A DNA stretch of 54,683 nt from Pseudobutyrivibrio ruminis (GTDB lineage: Bacteria; Bacillota; Clostridia; Lachnospirales; Lachnospiraceae), in assembly GCA_015057315.1 (NCBI GenBank), contig SVER01000022.1, positions 1 to 54,683 of the forward strand, in the 5' to 3' direction. Below are positions 25,384-32,892 of the stretch, one piece after another; the stretch's first letter is position 1, and each line of letters starts with the position of its first letter. A program made the translations under genes and the position numbers. A model generated the notes under the pieces. That model searched no databases. It saw only the letters and a program-made list of their open reading frames with translations, and had not been told where the DNA came from.

Positions 25384-26406
25384 ATGGCTACCAGGTTAGC
25401 AAACACAAAAAAATGGATGAAAAGTAGGAAAGGGCAGCAGGTTCTGATATGTGTTGCGTTCACAGTGATTCCTCTGTTTTTGCTTTTCTTATTCACTTAC
25501 TTACCATTCGGTGAAATGGTTAAATTTAGTTTTTACAAAATGAAGTATTCTACTCCGGTAGATAAAAGAGTTTTTGTAGGATGGAAGAATTATATCGATG
25601 TATTTAATAGAAAAGATTGCTTTGGAGCATTAAAGCTGTCTGTTTACTACTGTATAGGTGCAATTATTCAGCTGGTGTTATCTCTTTATCTTGCAACGGT
25701 TCTAAGCTTCAAGGTAAAAGGAGAGAATCTTTTTAAGGGACTTATGTTTTTCCCATATCTAATCAGTGGTATCGCAATCGGTTTTATCTTTAAGTTTTTT
25801 TATACCAGAGGATTTGTATTCGACACACTTCTTCAGGGTATAGGTATTAGTTTAGACAGTCTTCCATACTGGCTGAAGGATCAGAAGGTTAACAACTGGT
25901 CTTTGGTGGCAACATCAGTTTGGCGTTACTTTGGACAGAACATGGTGCTTTTTGTAGGTGCCATTATGTCCGTAGATGCAGAGCTGTACGAAGCTGCTCA
26001 GTTAGATGGTGCAAATAGATTTCAACAGTTTAGGCATATTATTTTGCCAAGCATAAAAACAATTGTAACTCTTAATGTCATTCTTTCAATTACAGGTTCT
26101 TTATCAGCTTTCGAGCAACCATACGTTATCACAGATGGTGCCAACGGAACTGGAACATATTTTGTAGTTATGAATGAAATAGCTCACACCAGCCAGAAGG
26201 TTGGACTTGCAAGTGCTATGGCGGTTGTACTTCTTCTTATTATATTTGGATGCACAATTCTCCAGAAGCTGTTCTTTAAATATATCTTTAGAGATGCAGA
26301 AAGCGAAGAGGAATCTTACGAAGCTAAGAAGGCAAGATTGAAAGCAGAAAAGGCTGCCGCAAAGGCAAGAAAACAGGCAGAAAAAATAGCGAAAGCTGGA
26401 AATTAA
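25384..26406 (+). CDS. Sugar ABC transporter permease 1 (MalF/UgpA-like)
   Basis: A 340-residue inner-membrane permease with about six helices. The EAA loop is visible as ELYEAAQLDGANRFQQFRHI followed by ILPSIK, the site that docks the ATPase. AGGAGG lies eight bases before the ATG. The last roughly 45 residues are unusual: a long, highly charged cytoplasmic tail rich in Ala, Lys and Glu (EESYEAKKARLKAEKAA onward) that is likely a helix or coiled coil and is not part of the normal permease fold. Together with the next gene it forms the channel for manno-oligosaccharide uptake. No dedicated ATPase gene is in the window, so a shared MsmK-type ATPase elsewhere is presumed. Confidence 0.92.
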   Translation: MATRLANTKKWMKSRKGQQVLICVAFTVIPLFLLFLFTYLPFGEMVKFSFYKMKYSTPVDKRVFVGWKNYIDVFNRKDCFGALKLSVYYCIGAIIQLVLSLYLATVLSFKVKGENLFKGLMFFPYLISGIAIGFIFKFFYTRGFVFDTLLQGIGISLDSLPYWLKDQKVNNWSLVATSVWRYFGQNMVLFVGAIMSVDAELYEAAQLDGANRFQQFRHIILPSIKTIVTLNVILSITGSLSAFEQPYVITDGANGTGTYFVVMNEIAHTSQKVGLASAMAVVLLLIIFGCTILQKLFFKYIFRDAESEEESYEAKKARLKAEKAAAKARKQAEKIAKAGN

Positions 26407-26417
26407 GAGGTGCAATC

Positions 26418-27266
26418 ATGAAAAGAAAACATTTAACAATACAAGCTACGATACTTCTCGTTCTTAAATACTTCTCCTTGATCTTCTTTGGTTTTGTTGC
26501 AGTAATACCAGTTGTGTCATGTGTAATTACTGCATTCAAAACCTCAGAAGAATATCAGTCAACAAATGTAATGACTTTACCAGAAAGTTGGCTGAATTTT
26601 GATAACTTTATCAAAGCTTACCAGGCAGCAAACATGGGCAGAGCTTTTATGAACTCTTTGATTGTTATGGTTTGTGTTCTTGTGGTTTCAATTATTGTGG
26701 GAACTCAGCTTGCTTATGTTTTAAATAGATTCAAGTTCCCAGGTAATACATTAATTAGAAATCTGTTCTTGTTTGCTTCATTGTTACCAGGTGTAGCCAT
26801 GCAGGTCACTGTATACAATATAATGTCATCCCTCGGATTTATTAATCATTTGTATGGCTACATCATTATGATGTGTGGAACTGATGTTATTTCAATTTAT
26901 ATATTCATTCAGTTCATGGAAAACATTCCAGTATCACTTGATGAATCGGCAATTATTGATGGCGCAAGCTACTTTACCATTTACTGGAAGATTATGCTTC
27001 CACTGCTTAAGCCAGCTATAGTAACATCTTGCATCCTTAAGGGTGTAGGAGTTTACAACGAATACTATGCAGCAAACCTTTATCTTCAGGATAAGGATTT
27101 ACATACAATCGCCACTTCTCTTTATACATTCGTTGGACCAATGGGAAGTCAGTACAACCTGATTTGTGCAGGCGTTATTATTTCGCTTTTGCCAGCTTTG
27201 ATTGTGTTCATAATATTCCAGAAGCAGATTTACAGCGGAATTACAGCTGGAGCAGTAAAGGGTTAA
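26418..27266 (+). CDS. Sugar ABC transporter permease 2 (MalG/UgpE-like)
   Basis: A 282-residue permease with about six transmembrane helices and the EAA-loop signature SLDESAIIDGASYFTIYWKI followed by MLPLLKPA. It begins 11 bases after permease 1 and has GAGGTG upstream. It pairs with permease 1 and the lipoprotein at 23903 as a carbohydrate ABC importer of the CUT1 type, taking up di- and oligosaccharides. Its position just before the epimerase and phosphorylase genes points to manno-oligosaccharides as cargo. Confidence 0.92.
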   Translation: MKRKHLTIQATILLVLKYFSLIFFGFVAVIPVVSCVITAFKTSEEYQSTNVMTLPESWLNFDNFIKAYQAANMGRAFMNSLIVMVCVLVVSIIVGTQLAYVLNRFKFPGNTLIRNLFLFASLLPGVAMQVTVYNIMSSLGFINHLYGYIIMMCGTDVISIYIFIQFMENIPVSLDESAIIDGASYFTIYWKIMLPLLKPAIVTSCILKGVGVYNEYYAANLYLQDKDLHTIATSLYTFVGPMGSQYNLICAGVIISLLPALIVFIIFQKQIYSGITAGAVKG

Positions 27267-27276
27267 TGGTGGAAAA

Positions 27277-28443
27277 ATGTTTGTAGAAGAATTTAAAAAA
27301 GAATTAGTTGAGGATATTGTCCCATTTTGGGAAGGGCTTAAGGATGATGAAAACGGCGGCTTTTATGGATATTTAAGCTACGACCTTAAGCTGGACAAGA
27401 AAGCAGAAAAGGGCTGCATTTTAAATAGTAGAATCACATGGTTTTTTGCAAATGCATATTTAAGACTAAAGGATGAAAAGCTTTTAGAATGTGCAAAGCA
27501 TGGATATGAATTCATGAAAGAAAAATGCTTTGATAAAGATTTCGGTGGAGTATATTGGTCACTTGATTACAAGGGAAATCCACTGGATACAACAAAGCAT
27601 ACATACAATCAGGCCTTTGCTATATACGCACTTTGTGCTTATTTTGAGGCAAGTGGTGATAAGGAAGCTTTGGAAAAAGCCTATGAGCTGTTCTTTACAA
27701 TAGAAGAAAAATGTACAGATGAGTATGGCTATCTTGAGGCATTCACATACGATTTTAAGCCAGAATCAAATGAAAAGCTTTCTGAAAATGGTGTTATGGC
27801 AGAAAAGACAATGAATACTCTTTTGCATGTGCTTGAAGCATACACGCAGCTGTACAGATTAACTAAGGATGAAAGAGTTAAAAAGTGTCTTGTAAGAATA
27901 TTGGATATTCTTAAAGCGCATGTGTACAACCCAAGCTTAAAGCGACAGGAGGTTTTCTTTGATAAGACATACAATTCCATCATTGATCTTCATTCCTATG
28001 GCCATGATATAGAAACAGCCTGGCTAGTGGATAGAACATTAGAAGTACTAGATGAGGAGAGCCTTACTAAGGAGATTAGTCCTATAACAGTAGCTCTTGC
28101 CAATCAGACCTTAAATGTAGCCTTTGACGGAAATTCATTTGCTAATGAATGTGAAAATGGAATTGTTAATACTCACAGAGTGTGGTGGGTACAGGCAGAA
28201 GCGGTAGTGGGATTTATCAATGCTTGGCAAAAGACTGGGGAGGATAAGTTCCTTGAAGCCGCAAAAGCCCAGTGGAAGTTTATAAAGACCTATCTTGTTG
28301 ATAAAAGAGAGGGTTCTGAATGGTACTGGGAAGTAGATGAATACGGCAGGCCATTTGAAGACAGACCAATTGTAGAACCATGGAAATGCCCATATCACAA
28401 TGGACGTATGTGCTTTGAGATTATGGATAGATTAGAAAATTAA
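27277..28443 (+). CDS. AGE-family epimerase (cellobiose 2-epimerase type)
   Basis: A 388-residue (α/α)6-barrel enzyme of the N-acylglucosamine 2-epimerase family. The catalytic segments of cellobiose 2-epimerases are present: [24 protein letters not shown] with His243 and Glu246, and the final PYHNGRM with His374. These positions coincide with those I recall for the Ruminococcus albus enzyme. The expected reaction is 2-epimerisation of the reducing sugar of β-1,4 disaccharides, here mannobiose to mannosyl-glucose. That product is what the next gene's GH130 phosphorylase cleaves, and the direct adjacency supports this strongly. Cytosolic; starts 10 bases after the permease. Confidence 0.9.
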   Translation: MFVEEFKKELVEDIVPFWEGLKDDENGGFYGYLSYDLKLDKKAEKGCILNSRITWFFANAYLRLKDEKLLECAKHGYEFMKEKCFDKDFGGVYWSLDYKGNPLDTTKHTYNQAFAIYALCAYFEASGDKEALEKAYELFFTIEEKCTDEYGYLEAFTYDFKPESNEKLSENGVMAEKTMNTLLHVLEAYTQLYRLTKDERVKKCLVRILDILKAHVYNPSLKRQEVFFDKTYNSIIDLHSYGHDIETAWLVDRTLEVLDEESLTKEISPITVALANQTLNVAFDGNSFANECENGIVNTHRVWWVQAEAVVGFINAWQKTGEDKFLEAAKAQWKFIKTYLVDKREGSEWYWEVDEYGRPFEDRPIVEPWKCPYHNGRMCFEIMDRLEN

Positions 28444-28456
28444 TAGGAGAAATGAA

Positions 28457-29632
28457 ATGTTGCACGAAAGATATTATGTTGAAAAAGAAAAGCAGGAAAA
28501 GCTTTTGAACAGGAAAAATGTGAAGTCTGATTTGTACAACGGTATATACGATAGATATGAGTATCCGGTACTTACAAGAGAGCATATTCCACTTACCTGG
28601 AGATATGATTTGAATCCAGAGACTAATCCATATTTTATGGAGCGTCTTGGAATTAATGCAGTAATGAATTCAGGTGCTATTTACTTAAATGGCAAATACT
28701 ACTTAATCGCAAGAATAGAGGGAAATGACAGAAAATCATTCTTTGGTGTTGCAGAAAGCGACAACGGTATTGATGGATTTAAGTTTTGGGATTACCCAAT
28801 TCTTCTTGATGATGTGTGTCCAGAGGAAACTAATGTATATGATATGCGTCTTACTAAGCATGAAGATGGTTATATCTACGGCGTATTCTGCTCAGAGAGC
28901 AAGGACACATCAGTGAATGATTTGTCAGCAGCTGTAGCCGCAGCTGGAATCGTTAGAACAAAGGATTTGAAGCACTGGGAGAGACTTGATAATCTTATCA
29001 CTTTGCGTAGCCCACAGCAGAGAAATGTTGTACTTCATCCAGAATTTGTAGATGGCAAGTATGCATTCTATACACGTCCTATGGACGATTTCATTGATAC
29101 AGGAAGCGGTAGCGGAATCGGCTTTGGCCTTTGCGATGATATTACACATGCTGTTATCGATGAAGAGAAGATGACAAGCATCAGAAAGTATCACACAATC
29201 ACTGAGGCAAAGAACGGTGCAGGCGCTACTCCTATTAAGACAGATAAGTGCTGGCTGCATATTGCCCACGGTGTTAGAAACACAGCAGCAGGTCTTCGTT
29301 ATGTAATCTATGCATTTGCTACAGATTTAAAGGATCCAAGCAAGGTAATTGCTGAGCCATCAGGTCTTCTTATTGGACCTAGAGGTGAAGAGAGAGTTGG
29401 AGATGTTTCTAATGTTGTTTTCACAAACGGCGCTATCGTAAATGAGAACAATGAGCTTTACATTTACTATGCATCTAGTGATACAAGAATGCATGTAGCA
29501 ACAACAACTATTGATAAGATGCTTGATTACGTGTTCAATACACCAGCTGATCCAGGACGCTCAGTAGAGTGCGTTGCACAAAGATGTGAACTTATCAAAA
29601 AGAACTTAGAGTTTTTAAAGAATGAAGAATAA
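28457..29632 (+). CDS. GH130 4-O-β-D-mannosyl-D-glucose phosphorylase
   Basis: A 391-residue β-propeller enzyme with the N-terminal extension ([12 protein letters not shown]) and core typical of GH130 subfamily 1. The presumed general acid Asp129 lies in [14 protein letters not shown], and other landmarks are [30 protein letters not shown] and [14 protein letters not shown]. Subfamily 1 enzymes split mannosyl-glucose with phosphate to give mannose-1-phosphate and glucose. It follows the epimerase by 13 bases and precedes the subfamily-2 enzyme, exactly the order needed for the mannobiose to mannosyl-glucose to Man-1-P route. Cytosolic. The phosphate-binding Arg and His are retained by motif. 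Confidence 0.9.
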   Translation: MLHERYYVEKEKQEKLLNRKNVKSDLYNGIYDRYEYPVLTREHIPLTWRYDLNPETNPYFMERLGINAVMNSGAIYLNGKYYLIARIEGNDRKSFFGVAESDNGIDGFKFWDYPILLDDVCPEETNVYDMRLTKHEDGYIYGVFCSESKDTSVNDLSAAVAAAGIVRTKDLKHWERLDNLITLRSPQQRNVVLHPEFVDGKYAFYTRPMDDFIDTGSGSGIGFGLCDDITHAVIDEEKMTSIRKYHTITEAKNGAGATPIKTDKCWLHIAHGVRNTAAGLRYVIYAFATDLKDPSKVIAEPSGLLIGPRGEERVGDVSNVVFTNGAIVNENNELYIYYASSDTRMHVATTTIDKMLDYVFNTPADPGRSVECVAQRCELIKKNLEFLKNEE

Positions 29633-29646
29633 AGGAGAATAATTTT

Positions 29647-30669
29647 ATGGGAAAGTACACAATGATTAGTCCAGAGGTTAAGAATGTTCCTTGGCAGGAG
29701 AAGCCAGAGGGCTTAGTAGGAGCACCAATCTGGAGATATGATGAGAACCCTATTATCGATAGAAATCCAATCGATGGTGTAGCGAGAATCTTTAACAGTG
29801 CTGTAATGCCATATGGTGATGAGTTCATCGGAGTATTCAGAGGCGAGCAGACAAACGGTATTCCTTATATCTATTTAGGACACAGCAAGGATGCTATCCA
29901 CTGGGAGTTTGAACCAGAGAAGATTCCTTTTGAGGATGAGGATGGCAATCCATTCATGCCTCGCTATGCATACGATCCACGTCTTGTAAAGGTTGAGGAT
30001 GCTTATTACATCATATGGTGCCAGGATTTTTATGGTGCATCAATCGGTGTAGCTAAGACTTGCGATTTCAAGAAGTTTGTACGTCTTGAAAATCCATTTA
30101 TTCCTTTCAACAGAAATGCAGTTTTATTCCCAAGAAAGATTAATGGAAATTATGTAATGCTTTCTCGCCCATCAGATAGTGGTCATACTCCATTTGGAGA
30201 TATCTTCCTTAGCGAGAGTCCAGATATGGTTTACTGGGGTAAGCACAGACACGTTATGGGTAAAGGCTCAGAATGGTGGGAGTCAGTGAAGATTGGTGGC
30301 GGTGCAGCTCCAATTGAGACTTCTGAAGGATGGTTACTTTTCTACCATGGTGTTTCAGGAACATGTAATGGATTTGTTTATTCAATCGGTGGAGCAATTC
30401 TTGATATTGACAATCCATCAATTGTTAAGTATCGTTGCGAGAATTTCTTACTTACACCAGAAAAGTGGTATGAGGAGCGTGGATTTGTACCTAATGTATG
30501 CTTCCCATGCGCTACTATTCATGATTCAGCTACAGGAAAGATTGCTCTTTATTACGGAGCAGCAGATAGCTATGTAGGTCTTGCATTTACAAATCTTGAT
30601 GAAATCATCGATTACATCAAAGATCACAGTGTAGTAACAGAAGAAGACACAGAAATCGGAAGACGATAG
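29647..30669 (+). CDS. GH130 β-1,4-mannooligosaccharide phosphorylase
   Basis: A 340-residue GH130 enzyme that fits subfamily 2. Landmarks are PIWRYDENPII, ARIFNSAVMPYGDEF, YAYDPRLVKVEDAYYI with the presumed general acid Asp110, AVLFPRKINGNYVMLSRPSD, GWLLFYHGVSG and YYGAADSYVGLA. Characterised members phosphorolyse β-1,4-mannooligosaccharides from the non-reducing end to mannose-1-phosphate. It works after deacetylation and degalactosylation of the imported chains and supplies the mutase at 35216. The ATG is preceded by AAAGGAG and lies 14 bases after the previous stop. Cytosolic. Confidence 0.92.
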   Translation: MGKYTMISPEVKNVPWQEKPEGLVGAPIWRYDENPIIDRNPIDGVARIFNSAVMPYGDEFIGVFRGEQTNGIPYIYLGHSKDAIHWEFEPEKIPFEDEDGNPFMPRYAYDPRLVKVEDAYYIIWCQDFYGASIGVAKTCDFKKFVRLENPFIPFNRNAVLFPRKINGNYVMLSRPSDSGHTPFGDIFLSESPDMVYWGKHRHVMGKGSEWWESVKIGGGAAPIETSEGWLLFYHGVSGTCNGFVYSIGGAILDIDNPSIVKYRCENFLLTPEKWYEERGFVPNVCFPCATIHDSATGKIALYYGAADSYVGLAFTNLDEIIDYIKDHSVVTEEDTEIGRR

Positions 30670-30690
30670 GATTGTAGGAGGACAAATGTC

Positions 30691-31728
30691 GTGTTTATCA
30701 GTGCAAATAATGTAAATCTTGAGTACAGCGGAAGGATTGATTATGAGGATGATAAAGCGATATTTGTCTTTCCTTGTACTTACGTAAAAATTCGATTTAA
30801 AGGGAAAAATATTTGGGCCTACGTTGATAACAAAAACAATTATTGGGACAACTATGTAGGTGTAATTATAGATGGCAATCAGGAAAAGATTCTCCTTGAA
30901 AACGATAGTGCGTTAAAGCAACACTTAGAGCTAGCTGAAGGCCTGGATGAAACTAAAGAGCATGAGGTAATGCTTTTTAAAAGACAGGATAGCTGCCATG
31001 AGTTGGGGTTTTATGGTTTTGAATTAGATGATAATGCAAGTGTATTAGAAATCAATGATAAGCCAAGACTTAAGCTGGAGGTATATGGCGATAGCGTCTC
31101 TGCCGGCGAAGTTTCAGAAGCTATTGATTTTGTAGGAAAGCCAGACCCTGAGTGGCACAAGGGCGAGCTATCTAACAGCTATTATTCATATTCCTGGATA
31201 CTAGCAAGAAAGCTTAATGCTAAGCTTCATGATATTGCACAGGGAGGTATAGCACTCCTTGATAACACAGGCTGGTTTAATGCGCCTGATTTCATCGGAA
31301 TGGAATCTGTTTACGACAAGGTTAGATATAATCCAGCATTTGGCAGAACCACCTATTGGAATTTTGATAAATATACGCCTGATATTGTTATTGTAGCTAT
31401 TGGTCAGAATGACAATCATCCAGAGGATTATATGGCCGAATTTTACCATAGTAAAAAATCCGAAAACTGGAGAGAACATTATCGTAAATTCGTAATGAAA
31501 CTAATGGAAATATATCCTAAGGCTCATATTATTCTTTGCACAACGATTTTAGAGCATCACAAAAATTGGGATGATTCTATTGATGAGGTGTGTAAAAGCC
31601 TGGTAAATGATAGGGTGCATCATTTCTATTTTAGTAATAATGGAAAGGGCACGCCAGGTCATATTAGAAAGCCAGAGGCTGAAAAGATGGCGGATGAACT
31701 GGCTGCCTATATTAATGGCTTGATTTAA
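30691..31728 (+). CDS. CE2-family acetyl-mannan esterase (jelly roll plus SGNH), GTG start
   Basis: A 345-residue esterase. The first 120 or so residues are a β-sheet domain (YVKIRFKGKNIWAYVDNKNN), followed by an SGNH hydrolase: block I VYGDSVSAGE with Ser135, block III IGQNDNHP, and the histidine in PGHIRKPEA (His324). That order is the CE2 family plan. The start is GTG 30691: AGGAGG (30676-30681) is nine bases upstream, while the nearby ATG at 30686 is out of frame and soon stops. There is no signal peptide, so deacetylation occurs inside the cell on imported acetylated oligosaccharides. The paired CE17-type gene follows. In Roseburia a CE2/CE17 pair removes acetyl groups from all mannose positions, and the same division is likely here. 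Confidence 0.85.
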   Translation: MFISANNVNLEYSGRIDYEDDKAIFVFPCTYVKIRFKGKNIWAYVDNKNNYWDNYVGVIIDGNQEKILLENDSALKQHLELAEGLDETKEHEVMLFKRQDSCHELGFYGFELDDNASVLEINDKPRLKLEVYGDSVSAGEVSEAIDFVGKPDPEWHKGELSNSYYSYSWILARKLNAKLHDIAQGGIALLDNTGWFNAPDFIGMESVYDKVRYNPAFGRTTYWNFDKYTPDIVIVAIGQNDNHPEDYMAEFYHSKKSENWREHYRKFVMKLMEIYPKAHIILCTTILEHHKNWDDSIDEVCKSLVNDRVHHFYFSNNGKGTPGHIRKPEAEKMADELAAYINGLI

Positions 31729-31765
31729 ATGGTCGTTCTTAAGCTTTTAAGAGAGGATAAAGTAA

Positions 31766-32881
31766 ATGAGAGAATACATTGATTACCAAAAGAGTATATG
31801 CAATAGAGGTAATCTTTATAGGATAAAGCAGGTGATGAAAAGAGCAGCGGCAGGCGAAGATATCACTGTAGGATTTATTGGTGGTTCTATTACTCAAGGC
31901 TCACTTGCAACAAATAGTACAAATTGCTATGCATATAAAACCTTTGAATGGTGGAAAGAGAATTTTAAGGATGCCAACTTTACATATATAAATGCAGGCA
32001 TTGGAGGAACAACTTCTCACTTTGGTTCCGCCAGAGTGGAGGATGATTTACTTAAGTTTAATCCGGATTTTGTTATTGTAGAGTTTTCAGTTAACGATGA
32101 TCCAAATGAGTTCTTTTTAGAAACCTATGAGGGACTTGTTAGACATATATATAATCACAAAAATAAGCCGGCATTGTTGCTTGTTAGTAATGTTTTTTAT
32201 GACACTGGCGCTAATGCGCAGGGACAGCATTCTAAGGTGGCAAGAGCTTTAGAGCTTCCTCTTGTAAGTATGGAAAGCTCTATCTATCCCGCAGTAAGAG
32301 ACGGAAAGATTAAAAATCGTGATATAACCCCAGATGATTTACATCCTAATGATTTAGGACATGAGCTGGTGGCATCTGTTATTCAGTACTTTTTAGATAG
32401 AACAATGCAGGAAATGTTAATAGGTGAGAAGCCTTCCTTTGAAGCAGATGTGCTTCCTGTTGCCATTACAAAGAACAGATATGAAGCTGCAAGACGCTAC
32501 AATAATAAGAATACTGATGCAGCCTGGGATGGTTTTGAAGTAGATGATGAACCACAAGCTGGCATTACTGATTGCTTCAAAAATGGATGGAAAAGTAAGC
32601 AATCAGAAGCTTGCTTATCACTTGAGGTTACAGGTACTGAAATAGCAGTGCAATATCGTAAATACGTATCAGGTAAATCTCCTAAGGCTAAGATTTTAGT
32701 GGATGGAACTGAGGTTGCAATAATAGATGCAGCATTTGATGAAACCTGGGGAGATAAGCTGGAGCTTACCCCGGTTGCAAGTAATTTAAAAGCAAAAAAT
32801 CATAAGGTTCAGATAGTTACTTGTGAAGAATCAAATTTAGATAATCCAATGTATATTGTTTCGATTATAACAGCAGGTTAA
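31766..32881 (+). CDS. CE17-type acetyl-mannan esterase with C-terminal CBM35-like domain
   Basis: A 371-residue SGNH-fold esterase (about residues 1-215) joined to a β-sandwich like CBM35 (about residues 220-371). Catalytic segments are GFIGGSITQGS with Ser41, NAGIGGTTSHFG (block II), VEFSVNDDP (block III) and DDLHPND with Asp190 and His193 (block V). No signal peptide, so it is intracellular. The arrangement matches the CE17 acetyl-mannan esterase of the Roseburia mannan locus, which uses its CBM35 to shape the active site. A 37-base gap after the CE2 gene contains GAGAGGAT as ribosome-binding site. It probably removes 2-O-acetyl groups and complements the CE2 enzyme. Confidence 0.85.
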   Translation: MREYIDYQKSICNRGNLYRIKQVMKRAAAGEDITVGFIGGSITQGSLATNSTNCYAYKTFEWWKENFKDANFTYINAGIGGTTSHFGSARVEDDLLKFNPDFVIVEFSVNDDPNEFFLETYEGLVRHIYNHKNKPALLLVSNVFYDTGANAQGQHSKVARALELPLVSMESSIYPAVRDGKIKNRDITPDDLHPNDLGHELVASVIQYFLDRTMQEMLIGEKPSFEADVLPVAITKNRYEAARRYNNKNTDAAWDGFEVDDEPQAGITDCFKNGWKSKQSEACLSLEVTGTEIAVQYRKYVSGKSPKAKILVDGTEVAIIDAAFDETWGDKLELTPVASNLKAKNHKVQIVTCEESNLDNPMYIVSIITAG

Positions 32882-32892
32882 AGGTGAATAAT

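Noticed and set aside
32884..32892. GTG start for the GH1-ManA fusion
   Set aside because: The GTG is part of AAAGGTG, which is better placed as ribosome-binding site for ATG 32893, where GH1 proteins usually begin.
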